The notes under the pieces are model-generated. The model was not told the origin of the DNA. It did not search any database and worked only from the letters and a program-made list of their open reading frames with translations. Below are positions 24,066 to 35,914 of a stretch of DNA of 64,000 nucleotides, piece after piece. Numbering within the stretch: position 1 is the first letter of the stretch; every line of letters begins with the position of its first letter. This stretch comes from Doryteuthis pealeii (Eukaryota > Mollusca > Cephalopoda > Myopsida > Loliginidae). The stretch lies in the NCBI GenBank assembly GCA_023376005.1, contig CM042145.1, positions 99,567,492 to 99,631,491 on the forward strand, read 5' to 3'. The position numbers and the translations under genes were made by a program.

Positions 24066-24461
24066 ATTTCTATTTAATGACCATACAATACAAAGCATTT
24101 TAGATATTGTAACCAATGTTTAAAATAAATGCAAACTAATGTTTTTACTTCAGATTGTCCATGTTCTACTTCTAGAAGATATAAAACATTATTTAAATAG
24201 AAATGTTATTCTCCATTTTACAAAATCTTGCATTGAATTTTGTTGGTGCACACTCTGGCCAAAGTTGTTGATTTACTAAGAATCTGTTCAAGCAACTTTA
24301 GGAAAACCATGAAGATCTAATTTCATTTCTCACAAATTTTAACTTTGTTTATTTAATGGTAATTTAGGAAAGAATTTTGCTTCATTAAAACTTAATTCTA
24401 CATTTAATCCTTTGTGTTATTAATTTGCATATTGTCTTATTCATTTGTCTGAATTTTTTAG

Positions 24462-24715
24462 ATGAGGCTTGATAATTTGTATTTTTTGGACAGTTGTCCT
24501 CATCTTTATTGTTATATACACGTTTCAGCTGATGTACCCACCAGGTGTTTCTTGTCGAACTTGGTAACCTTCTCTTCGGTAGCTTTCATAAACTTCGAAC
24601 CCTTTATTCAATCCACTGGGGTAGACTGTTTGGATCGAAGTTCCATGAAGGGTCCCGATTACAACATGAAGGCTCCCAAGTTCAACAAGAAGGTTCTCGT
24701 GTCTTATATTTCCCC
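24462..24715. mobile_element. Foldback element, copy 1 (one end kept)
   Basis: Left end 'gttgtcctcatctttattg', 'ttatatacacgtttcagctg', shared with 35140 and 59698. The interior has repeated 'aaggttctcgtgtc'- and 'gaaggctccc'-like words. A SINE-A adjoins or replaces the right end. Overlapping open frames here in several directions follow from the repeat, not from a gene. Confidence 0.7.
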
Positions 24716-24971
24716 AGTCCCTCTGCATGAACAGGATGCGACACAAGGGCAATTTTTAAGCACAGTTTAACAGGTTAGAAATCAGTTTTCCTTCTCCTAA
24801 TCCGTATGCTATAGCAAGGTTACAGAGCCCAATTTGCCCTACTATTTACCCATAGCTGGAGAGAGAATAGTTGGATACCATCATACCATTGCCAAACCTA
24901 TTAGTGCCATATGAAATGCAAACAGCCATGTCCATTTCTCACTGATAACCATTATATGATAAGTGCCTCCT
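24712..24971 (-). repeat. SINE-A, near full length
   Basis: From 'ccctctgcatgaacaggatg' through 'atttacccatagctggagag' to the head ('ataaccattatatgataagt', 'gcctcc'). Confidence 0.9.
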
Positions 24972-25581
24972 TCGCTATATTTATAAATAGTGCCCAATAT
25001 CAGTGATAGAACATATATATCTAAGTCAGGATAGCATAGTTAACGGTACTTGGTGACTAAGTTTCTCGCCTATGCGATCATTAGACCCACTCATTGTCGA
25101 CACTATCCTCACTTATACATATATTTGTGTGTGGGAGGGTGGGAGATTGTAGCTTGGTATGTTTTGAAACATGTCTCTTGTTAGACATGATACTATGTTT
25201 ACACTCATTAGTTTTCTTTGGGTTTTTTTTTATTTTTGTTTGTTTATAATTTCTTAAAAGGTAGATCAAAATACTTTTGTCTTCTGTAGAAGTACTCTTT
25301 CAACTTCATTTTTAGTAAGTAGTATTTAAATGCTTTATAGATCAGATATTGTCCTCCTAATTGATGAGTGTCATAATGACCAAGCAAGCTAACGCACCAG
25401 ATCACTTATCAGTTGACCTTATAATTCCAGAGATACTACATGCCACACGTGCTACCTTTTTGCTACTTTGTTTCAGTGGATTAAAAATAAGTTGCAATGA
25501 TTAATGAAAAAGTTGTACACTTAATAACTTCTAAATGTGTCTTCTCATAATAGCTCTTTACCTTCCACTCTAAGACATTGA

Positions 25582-25638
<57 letters not shown>

Positions 25639-25853
25639 TCATATTGAAATTGTTGGTGCGATGACATTGTTTTAGTGTTATTATTATTATAGAAAACAAG
25701 GTCATTGATTACTCATTAAAAATTATGTATGTACATTTGAAAAAAAAAAAAAACTTATTTTTTTGTTCTTGTAATCAATATCTGAAAAAAGATTTTGTTT
25801 GCAGCCCTCTAACAAATTGACTTCATGACTTTTAAGATATACCCGTTTAAAAT
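24972..25853. repeat. Intronic DNA with a (TA)n microsatellite
   Basis: TA run of about 47 bases at 25589-25635 and A13 near 25741. Nothing else recognised. Confidence 0.75.
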
Positions 25854-25952
25854 ATAAAAGCTAGAACTGATTTGCGGATGAGAAAGAAGAAAAATAAAGA
25901 ACAGCTTTTAAATAATGAATTTAGTGTCAAAATTATCATGTTAAGTAAATAC
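25854..25952 (+). repeat. Direct repeat, left copy
   Basis: Pairs with 26252-26350: 'agctagaactgatttgcgga', 'gagaaagaagaaaaataaag', 'tagtgtcaaaattatcatgt'. Over 90% alike by eye. Confidence 0.9.
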
Positions 25953-26248
25953 CAGTGATGCTGATAGCTTTTTGATTTAGTGCCTCCTGGTATGCACACA
26001 TTTGCTTTGGATGAGTCCCCGGGAAAATTTATGGGTCCCTACTAGAGCCGTCTAACTCCCACCTTGTAACCTATCCTGTGTAATTCATTTATAAGAAACT
26101 ATTGAAATGTATATACAGTTAGCTTGAAATTGTGAGGGAAGAAAAAAGAAAAACACTGGGACACATGGAAATGATTTTACTGCGTCCTTTTAGATTTTTG
26201 TGTGTCAGGGACGCAGGACACGTACCTATCAGCATCTCTGCCTTTTAA
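25953..26248. mobile_element. hAT-like nonautonomous element between direct repeats
   Basis: Starts 'cagtgatgctgatagc' and ends with the inverse 'cctatcagcatctctg'. Subterminal inverse words are 'agtgcctcctgg' and 'gacgcaggacac'. CAG ends fit hAT, but I could not see matching 8-bp flanks. No coding frame. Confidence 0.6.
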
Positions 26249-26251
26249 AGA

Positions 26252-26350
26252 TAAAAGCTAGAACTGATTTACAGATGAGAAAGAAGAAAAATAAAGAACA
26301 GCTTTTGAATAGTAAATTTAGTGTCAAAATTATCATGTTAAATAAATACT
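26252..26350 (+). repeat. Direct repeat, right copy
   Basis: Second copy of 25854-25952, differing at a few positions. Confidence 0.9.
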
Positions 26351-26439
26351 ATCGGTTTATTTCTCTTGACATTCGTAGTACATAATCCAGACAGATTATA
26401 AATAGAAATGGTGTCAATGTATCTTCTTACAAGACTCCA

Positions 26440-26680
26440 GTGAAATCAGCAAGACATGTTAGGCACTGCTGGATAAGTAAGGACAAACGCATAGGTGATG
26501 TTCTTCTATGGACTCCTACTCATAAAGTACCAGTATTGTCCAACCAGCAAAAACTTACATTCATCAACTCTGTGGAAACTGGATGCCATCTAGAGGACTT
26601 ACCAAAAGCGATAGCCGATAGCAACAGATGTCGAGAGTGTGTTATGGGAATCCGTGCTGTCAGCACGTCTTGATGATGAT
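26440..26680 (+). pseudogene. LINE reverse-transcriptase C-terminal fragment
   Basis: One open frame: ARHVRHCW, DVLLWTPTHK, KLTFINSVETGCHLEDLP, IADSNRC, then VMGIRAVSTS and stop, followed by (TGA)n-like 'tgatgatgatga'. Same C-terminus as at 20226, here without a frameshift but truncated further at the 5' side. Confidence 0.85.
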
Positions 26681-27004
26681 GATTTCTCAGGAAAAAGATT
26701 TATATTTTTTGGGGGTAAAATTAACTTCAAAGGCACTAAATTAAGTATTTACTATGTATCTGCTAAGTGTTATTCTTGTACTAAGGCTTTTTTGAAATAA
26801 TTTAGGTATGTATTTTTTTTTTTTTTTTTTTTTTTTTACTAAAAAAAAAGTATTTTCAGCTAAGAAATCTTGCAATTATGGAATTAATGATTTACAATTG
26901 CAGTCTGTAGCTTAAAATTTCACAAGAATTCAATACAGATTTTTTTAATTTTTTTTTTTTATTATTATTTTCATGTCCTCCCACAAGGCCGGATTAACAA
27001 AAGG
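26681..27004. other. Intronic AT-rich DNA with poly-T
   Basis: Poly-T at about 26814-26837 and T-rich 26941-26970. Nothing else recognised. Confidence 0.7.
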
Positions 27005-27099
27005 TCTTTTTTTACAGGGCATCCAGTGATGATCGAACTCGCTATTCAGTAATAACAGATCTGCAAGATTAGGTTGCTAACCATTACACCACATAGCCT
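27005..27099 (-). repeat. SINE-B, head
   Basis: Plus strand 'gggcatccagtgatgatcga', 'gctattcagtaataacagat', 'ggttgctaaccattacacca'. Confidence 0.85.
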
Positions 27100-27162
27100 G
27101 AAATATTCAATAAAATGTAAAATCTAATTATTTGAAGCATTTGACTTTAATCCTATACTAGA

Positions 27163-27490
27163 ATCTGCTACCCGGCTTTGCCTGGGTAGAGGAGGTATAA
27201 TAAAAAGTTAGTCTCGCAAATCCATTGATTGTTTTTGTCTTTATAATTGATTTATGTTTTAATCATGAATGCAACTAGTGACTTTCCTTTTTCTTACTAT
27301 TCAAATTCTAATTTTTAAATATCTTTCCAAAACCATTTTTGCATAAAAAGCAAGCTCTGGTGATAGTGAATATGTACATATATTTACATTGTCGTTAATT
27401 GTTTTATTTTCATCGTTTCCTCCGCATGTACATACACACAACTGCCCTTCATATATGTATAGATAGAAGATAGATAAATCAAGAAGACAG
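27163..27490. repeat. Family F repeat with GGGT hairpin start
   Basis: Starts 'ctacccggctttgcctgggt', a short self-complementary word, and runs to 'atatgtatagatagaagata'. The same order occurs at 47560, and related starts at 31365 and 44938. Probably a LINE 3' UTR type repeat. Confidence 0.6.
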
Positions 27491-28356
27491 TTTTGACAAC
27501 AAAATAATCACTATTTATTTAGAGAACAGAACAATTTATAATCCAGTAATTCTGTAGCCATCTTGTCAGTTGATAAATCCATGTGTATTTTAAAGTATAA
27601 AAAGAGTCGTTTATGTTCAAAGTGACCTGAATGTGTGAAGGAAAGACAAATTGTTTATCAAGTTGAACTTTTGAATATGTCAGAAGCAGGACAACCCTCA
27701 CTTTCTTTCCTGCCAATAGGGATAATCAAGGAGAGCTAGGTGTCCTTTTTTTCTTCTTCTTCTTTCCACTCTTTAAGTATTTATTTCTCGTCCCTGTTGT
27801 CAAATAAGCATCTAATAGATGTAGGGAGGGAAATGAAATGAGTATAGTTAATACATTCCTTATATGAGCTGACTGACGGTTATATAAAACAATTAGGTCA
27901 AATTGTATACTTGTTAGTTCTCATTGCCTAACTTTCAGAAATCAAGAATTTTACCTGATAGATAAATTGGAAAAATATTTTTAAAAAGCTACTGACTTTT
28001 GGTTCGAAAGAAATTGCTTCTCAGCTCAATATCAATAAAGTACACATTGATTTAAGACAGCATTGAGATGATTTTCCGATGCATCTCGTTGGTTTAATAT
28101 GTTGACCGCAATGTGCGCCACGTATTGTACATGAGGAACTGTCCAAAACGTCAATGTGCACCATATATAGTACACACCTTTAAGATTATATAATGTCCAT
28201 AAATTCGTTTTAATTATCAAATTTCAAAACACAAACATAAATACTGTTAAAGAGTGTTCAAAGTAAACAACGATATAACAGAAAATCTTTTTGTAACTGC
28301 AAATGAGAAAATAATTTTAAAAATCTTGCATTCTTGCATTTTAATGAATCTTAGTT
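27491..28356. other. Intronic DNA, nothing recognised
   Basis: Some internal repetition near 28040-28190 ('caatgtgcgcca' and 'caatgtgcacca'). No exon recognised. Confidence 0.5.
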
Positions 28357-28447
28357 ATTGGGTTGGTGCATAATTATTGTAACATTTTTTTCAATAAAGT
28401 TTTTAAAAAAAAAAAAAAAAAGCCACTAATTATGCACCAAACCTATA
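28357..28447. mobile_element. 91-bp mariner MITE
   Basis: Ends 'gggttggtgcataattattg' and inverse 'taattatgcaccaaacctat' enclose a T-run and an A-run. The end sequence closely resembles the terminal repeat of mariner elements and MADE-type MITEs (GGTTGGTGCA). Confidence 0.85.
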
Positions 28448-29119
28448 GATGCTTTCAAATTATTCACAAAAATCCTCAAACTATTTTGTGCAGCTTTGCA
28501 CACAACCTGCACAAAGCTGCACACAAACTTTCACTCCAATATCAGGCTTGGTACTGAAGTCATATGAGTTGGAACATGGAGCCCGGCAGGAATAAGTATT
28601 TCATTAGCAATCGTTGCCAATGTGTTAAATACTGGCATATATAATTTCATAATTATATTTGTCATATTTAAACTGAATATACTTTTTTTTGTCTTTATAT
28701 TTACCCAGCTTTAAGCTCTGTGTTCAATAGCTTTGGCTTCTGGACTGGTAAGATATAATTAAATCGCATGATCCCAGAGGGCCATCCTCCCCAGCAGAAC
28801 CTATCCCGCCTAAAAGGGACAGGGCTGGGTTTACTTTCCTGTGCTTGAGGCACCTTAAAAGGGGAATGCCAAAGGGATCACTCATTTTTTACACTGGCTA
28901 CTGCATGAGCTTTAGTTTGTGTGTGGCTCCCCACATTAGAAAGGTCTTGTGTCAATCTGGCCTAGTGGGAGGTCAGGAAAATATTTACATTTTTTATTGT
29001 TTTGTGATTAAGTTGTGTTCTAAATCTATAAATTAATCAGCTTTGTTGGTGGAGCTTAGGAGAAGCAAGGGGAGGTGGAACTCAAAGTAGTTTTGACTGA
29101 TGAGAAGAGAGCCCTTTTG
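28448..29119. other. Intronic DNA, partly GC-richer
   Basis: 28770-28990 has higher GC than its surroundings and fragments such as 'cctatcccgcctaaaaggga'. The open frame at 28845-29036 shows no domain. Unclassified. Confidence 0.4.
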
Positions 29120-29336
29120 TTTTATATTCAGTTTTCCTTTTCTGGTTGCCATACAAGGTTAAAGAGCCCAGTCTATCCTACTATTTACCTACAGCTGGAG
29201 GAGACTAGTTGGATTCATACCTTTCCCAAGGGTGTTAGTGCTATATGAAATGTAAACAGTCGCATCCAAGATTTGAACTCGTCTCATTGTGTTCATTTCT
29301 CATGCCAATAACCATTACACCATGCACCTCCAACAA
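29120..29336 (-). repeat. SINE-A, most of body and head
   Basis: 'ctggttgccatacaaggtta', 'ctacagctggagg', 'ccaagggtgttagtgctata', 'catccaagatttgaactcg', 'cattacaccatgcacctcc'. Confidence 0.9.
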
Positions 29337-29369
29337 TTCACTGGTTGTATACTCCCAAATTTGCGTTAG

Positions 29370-29425
29370 TGAAAAGAGGATACTCCCTTACTGTCCGGCT
29401 GATTCCAACAATAGGCCACTCATCT
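29370..29425 (+). repeat. SINE-D 3' fragment
   Basis: 'gtgaaaagaggatactccct', 'ccggctgattccaacaatag', 'gccactc', as at the end of the 33296 copy. Confidence 0.75.
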
Positions 29426-30665
29426 GACTAAAAAAAAAAGCAATTTTAATTTGATAAATAATCTGATTGGAAGATTTGTAACCTGTAAGCTTCCAACCTA
29501 TATCACCTAATTTGGGTTCATGTCATACAAAACTACACTTAGTAAATATCAATTACTTTTGCGGTATTTTATTAATTTATTTATAATTATTCATGCATAA
29601 CACACACTCCTAATTTTGGACTACGAAATTTTGAAAAAAATTCTCGTGTATAATACATAGTGGCTATATGAATTTGTAGCAGCTAAATTTAGCATTTATT
29701 CCAATTTTTATCTATACTAACTAAAAATAAGAATTTATATAGTTTACTTTGTCTTAAAACGCAAAATTTACACAGTATTTACAGCAAACACACGGACATG
29801 TTCACATAAAAATACAACAAGCTTGCAGCGAAAATTAGCACAGATTGAGGGAGAGAGATAGATAGAATTATAAACAAACATATTTCAATGAATATTTCTC
29901 TGTAATGGCATAAAACACATTAGTTTGGACTATAGATATAACTTACTTTTGGCCATCCTGTTCAAATATGGTGGGGCATATAGCCGGGGGGGGGTAATTA
30001 TATAGTTCTCATGTATAGCACGCACCTAACTTTTTTGCTGAAAAAAAATAAAAATAATGTTTTATGCACAAATAATTATGGTATTTATTTATTTTTAATG
30101 TTTATAAAATTCTACTCTAAAAGGAAAGGCCAAAGGTTAAACAAATATCTAAACTCATTTTTGACAACTTTTATTCTATTAAAATTCAATTATTATGAAA
30201 ATCTGTTCATGGTTACTTGATTAACTTTAAGTAATTTGCATGCATATAATCAAATTTTCTGAAATGTTGGCTTTTTAATAGAATATCTCTTTGTTTTTAA
30301 TCTAAATAGATGTTTTTATTTACAATATGTTTTCATGTTGTTTAAAACCACTGATTCACCAGACCATATAATCCTTTTATTACCCATTTCATTCAGCCTA
30401 CACAATTTCTTTTATTGTTTATCCTGCTATTAACATTATTTAATAGCCACCATTTTACGCACAATACTTTTTAGGAATAGTGTTTACATCATTTTCATAA
30501 GCCAGATATATCTTGCTCGTTTAACTACTAGCATAGTTTTATAATGATATTTATCGCTAGATAACACATGAACTTGTTGGGTTTACCTTGTAACAGCAGT
30601 TCATGATATTGATGCTTCTATTTAAGGAGTGGAAGATTCTAATTAGCATTTCATTGATATCTCTG

Positions 30666-30668
<3 letters not shown>
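29426..30668. other. Intronic AT-rich DNA, nothing recognised
   Basis: A G-run near 29985. No family recognised. Confidence 0.6.
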
Positions 30669-30702
<34 letters not shown>

Positions 30703-30903
30703 AATCCCTCCACACGAGTAAGTTGTGACACAAGGTCACTTTCTTTAAAGAAGTTTAACAGGTTTGAATTCAGATTTTTTTTTTTTTCCTCTAGACTGGT
30801 TACCCATTGTTAAAGAACCCAGTCTGCCCTACTATTTACCCATAGTTGGGGGGGGCAGATGGAGTCATGCCTTTTGCAAAGGCACTAGCATTGAAAATGA
30901 AAC
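30669..30903 (-). repeat. SINE-A with (TA)n tail
   Basis: A (TA)n run at 30669-30700 is followed directly by 'ccaatccctccacacgagta', the SINE 3' end, then the body ('ctattttacccatagttggg'-like). The head is lost after 'ggcactagcattgaaaatga'. The TA run is thus at the 3' tail of the SINE. Confidence 0.9.
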
Positions 30904-31964
30904 GTTATAAAAAGTTATTTTAACACCAGAATATGGTACTTTTATCTGAATGTGTTGCCATCAAGTTTTCAGGTCTATAAATTAACATACCAATCTAATC
31001 ACCCCTATTTCACCTAAATGAACAAGTCAAGAGAGGATTAACTCTTAACATCCTGTTGAGAATTTTCTAAGTCCAGAGCCCCATTCCTATAAGGATTTAT
31101 TAAAAATGGCCTTTTCATTAAGTTACCTATTATTTCCCTTTTAATAGAAGACTTCTAAACATGTTTAATATTACATTTAAACAAAGGCTATTGTTTGGGG
31201 TAGATTAGGATAACGAATATGACTTCCGGACAGGCGGAATGAGGTGGTATAGGATGTTAAGAGTTAAAAAGAAAACAAGTCCTAAATATCATAGGACCTT
31301 TTAATATAAGCCATCAATAATTTGTCTGTTATTAGATCATCAAAAATACTATCTTACTAGCTACATGTTCCCAGCCTTGTCTGGGTTATATAGTATCCTG
31401 CTAAATTTAAGTATACACTTTTTTTAAACTCGTATTGCTCACCATTGAATAGCAGTACCTATCGATTGATGTGCTTATTGTGAAAATGTTACCCATGAAA
31501 TTATTCTCAAATCTAAAATGTTATTCTGTTTTTGAACTCGTCATAGAATGATGAAAGAACATAAGTCTTTTGAATATTCTGAAATGAAATGACACTTTTT
31601 TTCCTATTTTCTCATACCACAGCCGGTAATGTGGTCCCTAGTGACTCCACGTGAATTTAGGGGTAAATATAAACACCACCACTGGATTCCTCATAAAATT
31701 CTACCCTAGAAAAGTTTTGTTTGATCTTGGTACAGGGCTTTGTTTTCAATTGCATCCCCAGACAGAGACACCACAAATGTAGTATAAGATTTAGAAAATA
31801 AAAACCTCTGCAGATGCCATAAAACAATTATTTAAAAAAATAAAAATAAATAATAAAAAATAAGACGGCCAAAAAGCCTAATAAAGTCATTGAATTTTAT
31901 TTAGATAAATTTATCATTATTTTCACATTATGTGAGTTTTTCCACACCAGTTTTAACTTGTGGT
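30904..31964. other. Intronic DNA with a family F start
   Basis: 'actagctacatgttcccagc', 'cttgtctgggtta' at 31361-31390 resembles the family F start. The rest is not recognised. Confidence 0.45.
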
Positions 31965-32420
31965 TTTTCACTGAAGTTTGAGTAACAGCAAGTCTCTTCA
32001 GATTCCAGGACTCTTCTAAGTTGTGCTATGGTCTTGATTCTTCCTCTGACCTCCAATTCCCCAGTCTCTTTACCAGGCCCTTGGGGACCATTCCAAAGGC
32101 TCCAACTTCAATTGATATCTCACCTTCCTCAAATTTTTCAGCCTTCTAAGAAGATCCAAGTATTTGTCTGTTGTTTTACTTTCATTTATTTTCACTTTGT
32201 GGTTTGCTGGAGTAGTAAAATACACTAGTTGACATGTTATTTTATTGTTAATTAACACTAGACCTGGTCTTCTGGTTCGAGATCAGGTGATCTGTCTCAT
32301 TTTCTAGGATAGATTCTGGTTTGTGCATGTAGCATTTTTCAGCAGGGTCTTATTTTAATCTCTTGCACAATTCTCAGTGGATCACCTTTCCCACCCAATC
32401 ATACCTAGTTTTGTATTCCT
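31965..32420 (-). pseudogene. LINE 3'-terminal fragment, second copy
   Basis: Minus strand carries TTDKYLDLLRRLKNLRKV, then in shifted frames the region matching 9955-10165 (EVRGRIKTI, LRRVLES). This corresponds to the stretch before and including the conserved C-terminal block of non-LTR polyproteins (DKYLDLARELKKLW-like). Several stops. It is longer at the 5' side than the first copy. Confidence 0.72.
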
Positions 32421-32544
32421 TTAGTGTCAGTTTGCTGCATTCTCTTAACAACAGCTTCAAACTAACATTTCTTTCATTTGATTTTTATTTTTATTGCAAC
32501 TCTTCAATTATTTTTAGATTTGGTTTGGTTTCTTTGTTTAATGG

Positions 32545-32720
32545 CATATCAACCTTTGTGGGTTATTTAATGACAAAGCCATCCAGGTATAAAAACAGTA
32601 GTGGTACTATTAGCTGGGGAGACAGATTAAGATGTTCATACCTTTCCCAAGGGTATTAGTCTGAAAATAAATGTAATAGCATGACTGGAGTTTGAATTTG
32701 CTTACGACGTCACAGTCCAG
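32545..32720 (-). repeat. Family C composite SINE
   Basis: Plus strand 'ggcatatcaacctttgtggg', 'ttatttaatgac', then 'agtggtactattagctgggg', 'catacctttcccaagggtat', 'gactggagtttgaatt'. So, in sense order: tRNA-like B box, SINE-A-like body, then the family E 3' tail. A second copy is at 56735. Confidence 0.75.
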
Positions 32721-33295
32721 TACTACTTTTATATTTATTCTACAATTGTTAAGTAGGTCTCTTGGATTGGAAATAAAGAATAAGCTTTTGATATGAATTG
32801 AACTTTTATCCTTTGGAGCCTGTCTTATGATAGTGCCTTACTTAATTAGGTTACAAAAGCTCAACCAGCAGGCATGATTCATATAGCTATACTCCTTTCT
32901 TTGACTTCCATAATACTACCATTTAAAAATTATCAGAGTTGTAGTAAAAAGCAACAAAGATATGCTAGTCTGAAGTTGTTAATAAAGTAAAGCTTGTTTG
33001 AGAGTCAGTCAGTCATAAAGATAAAAGAAGAAAAAAAAAGGGAAAAAGAAGTCAAAAACTAAAGACAATACTTTCATAAGATTTTTAATGATATCAAACA
33101 TTTTGTGTTAAAGATATCCATGCTGGTCTTGTAAGTCTCAGATTCTTTCTGCACTCTCCCCATTTAAAAAAATTTTTTTTTAAATGTACACAAAATTCAT
33201 TACGTATGCTCATGAGTATAGTTTTATGTGTGTCAGTTAAATGTTGGACCACATGGAAAGAAAAGATTGAATAAAATTTATAAAGTGTTACATTG
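32721..33295. other. Intronic DNA, nothing recognised
   Basis: A-rich 33025-33055. No family recognised. Confidence 0.6.
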
Positions 33296-33576
33296 GGTGC
33301 ATAAAGTGCATTAGCTTAGTCAGTAGAACATTGCCTTGGAATCACAAGGTTTAGTGTTCGATGCCAGTCTCTGCCAACTCATGAGTAACACAGCTTGGAT
33401 AATCTGATCTGTGTTGTAAAGCATCTGGGAGCTGACTGTAGCTATGGTGCTCCACCTCAACAAAAAAACAAGTCTCCCTGGTCTAGCGCTAGTGAAAAGG
33501 AGCTAGACTCCCTTGCCATTTGGCTGATACTGACAATAGGCCACTCCACAGAATTCATATTCATATAAGTAAAGTA
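33296..33576 (+). repeat. SINE-D, full length, plus orientation
   Basis: Head 'ttagcttagtcagtagaaca' (A box) and 'tagtgttcgatgcc' (B box), body 'ctccctggtctagcgctagt' and 'ggctgatactgacaatagg', end 'ataagtaaagtaaatac'. Confidence 0.92.
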
Positions 33577-33837
33577 AATACTAAAGAAAAATGACCATAG
33601 GATTTTATGAATATATTAGACAATCAGTGAACCCATTAGGTCCCTGTTATAATGTTTGTCCATCATCTTGAGAATTTGGATGATTTAAAAAAAAAAGAAT
33701 TCCCAAAATTCATTCCTTTACAATTTGAACTGTAAATTGCTTTATTCTCTAAATTAGAGCATTTTAACTGTAATAGAAAAGAATTCACTATGATGTGCCA
33801 TTTTTACTGGGGGGTTCACACACACACATGTATGTAT

Positions 33838-34085
33838 TTACCCATCCCCTTCTTTATGGGCAGGATACGACACAAGGTCATTTTTTTTATAAACAAAGTA
33901 CAGGTGGTTTGAATTGAGTTTTCCTTCTCCTAGCCTACTACCCTACTATTTATAGTTGGAGAAAAGATGGATTCATACCTTTTCCAAGGACATTAGCACA
34001 GTGAAATGCAAACGGCTTCAAGGATTTAAACTCTTATACATCAATTCCATTTTCTATGATGATAACTGTTACACTAAGCACTTCA
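33838..34085 (-). repeat. SINE-A, full length, diverged
   Basis: 'gggcaggatacgacacaagg', 'ttccttctcctagcctac', 'attcatacctttccaaggac', 'gataactgttacactaagca'. Confidence 0.88.
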
Positions 34086-34087
34086 CC

Positions 34088-34136
<49 letters not shown>
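34088..34136. repeat. (TG)n(TA)n microsatellite
   Basis: GT repeats followed by TA repeats, next to the head end of the SINE-A. A further (TA)n lies at 34329-34353. Confidence 0.95.
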
Positions 34137-34137
<1 letters not shown>

Positions 34138-34957
34138 TTTTCATCAGTTCGACTCCTTAGCCCCTCGGCTGTCTTCAGCTGCCAGTAAGAAGCGAACATT
34201 TAACTGATAAATACATACATCGGTATATATATGTTATGATCACTAGATAACTCAAATCCAGAAGTAACAGATGTGTCTTGCCTTACGCTAACGGTGAAAG
34301 TTTGCTAAAGTCCCTTTAGGTTTTGGGAGCATATATATATATATATATATATAATGTCATTCACAGACATGTGTTTCAGCATTTCACGCCTCTTCAGTGT
34401 GACTAGACACAACAAATATTCATATTATACATTGTCCTTATATTGCTTTTATTGTATCAACTTTTACTTATCAATTCATTCCTAAAACATCTTTGAAAGT
34501 TATCCACTTCTTTATCATATATATGTCTTGAACAATATGCATAACACTACATCCTGTTGTATAAGTAAACTTTTCTTGAAAACTAGAGGTGGGCCAATAC
34601 ACCAAAGAAGCTGATACGTAGTAGAACTGAAAATGAGACAGTGACTCATTAAATGATGGAAATGGCACTATCAAAGGCTTACTGATAATTGCTCGTATGA
34701 CACTATAAAACTTCCAAATTTTCGCAGTAAATACTACTTACATATCTACCAAATATAGACCTACACCTGAATCAGAAGTGTTAAGGTTTGATTTATATTC
34801 ATGATAGTCATAGAAACAGCAGTAGTAATTTATTACCAATTATCCAAATCGCAGATATAAGACATGAGTACAATAAACTTATTTTTAAAATCTTCTGTTC
34901 TTTGTCTTAAAGAATATTGTAGTATTATAAAAAGAAATAACTGTGTGTTAGTTTGGA

Positions 34958-35002
<45 letters not shown>

Positions 35003-35139
35003 ATTTATCCTGATTGATTTAAAGTTAAGGAAATATTTCACTCTATTTAAAACAATTTGTTTAATTTTACAGCACAATCATAGTTTTCCCTAGCTGAAGA
35101 AGCAATGTTTATTTTCTATATAAAAACTAACTAAAAATT
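34137..35139. other. Intronic DNA with a 37-base poly-T
   Basis: Poly-T at 34962-34998. Nothing else recognised. Confidence 0.7.
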
Positions 35140-35395
35140 TGTATTAATCAAGCTATTGCCCTCATCTTTATTGTTATCTACACAATATTTTGAATTTGGG
35201 AACCTTCTTGTTGAACTCTGATTGAATAAAGGGTTAGATTCAAAGTTCCATGAAGGTTCTCTATTATGATATAAAGGTTCCCCGAGTCCAACAAGAAATA
35301 CCTGAAGGCTGGAGGGCACATCAGCCGAAACGTTGTGTAGATAACAATAAAGATGAGGACAATAGTCCAAATAATACAAATTATTAAGCGTCATC
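35140..35395. mobile_element. Foldback element, copy 2
   Basis: Inverted ends: 'ccctcatctttattgttatc' and 'tacacaa' near 35159, and the exact inverse 'ttgtgtagataacaataaag', 'atgagg' near 35334. The interior holds 'gaaggctggagggcacatca', 'gccgaaacg', shared with copy 3. The minus open frame over it is a by-product. Confidence 0.85.
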
Positions 35396-35597
35396 TCAAA
35401 AATTCAGAGAAATTAACTAAAAATGTTACATACAACTGGAGATGAAGAAAGAAAAGAAAAAAAGACAACTTTGAAAATGAAGTTATAAAATTACATAATG
35501 AAGCCTCCACATTTGCTAAATTTATACTTTGATAGTTGACAAAAACACATCAAAGTTACAGTCAATGATTATTGACTTTTTTTTTTCTCTCTCTAGA

Positions 35598-35914
35598 TCA
35601 GAGTTTTTTTTTTCATCTCACGGCACAGTTAGCTGGGTAATAAATTGATCAAGGTACACCATCAGTATATAAACATAATTATTTTATTTAAATTTTAAAA
35701 GAAAAGGAATAGTGAAAATGTGCTACGAGTGTAAAAGAAAACAACAATTTTATTTCTAAAGGTATATTTTTGATCATGGCTAACAAATATTAAAATATTA
35801 AATTTAAACAAAAAATATTAAAGTAATAGAATAAAAATATAAGAGAATGATCAACCGTCCTCAACACACACGGTACACTTATATGCCACGGCACACCGGT
35901 TGAAAAACTAAATT
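35598..35914. mobile_element. hAT-like MITE remnant
   Basis: Left 'cagagtttttttttt' then 'ctcacggcac'; right (plus) 'gccacggcacaccggttgaa', 'aaact'. The CAG-x-G-TTTTCAACC-x-GTGTGCCG end is familiar from hAT MITEs. The outer end on the right is worn. Confidence 0.55.

Noticed and set aside
24462..24770. 102-codon plus frame with overlapping frames on both strands
   Set aside because: It covers the foldback element and runs into a SINE. Frames open on both strands reflect a palindromic, repeat-derived sequence.
35330..35395. Hammerhead ribozyme in the foldback family (GATGA, GGAC/GTCC stem, CAAA, and a separate CGAAAC)
   Set aside because: The core is incomplete: the CU before GAUGA and the G of GAAA are missing in all three copies, and the CGAAAC lies in the wrong position. 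Not supportable as a ribozyme.
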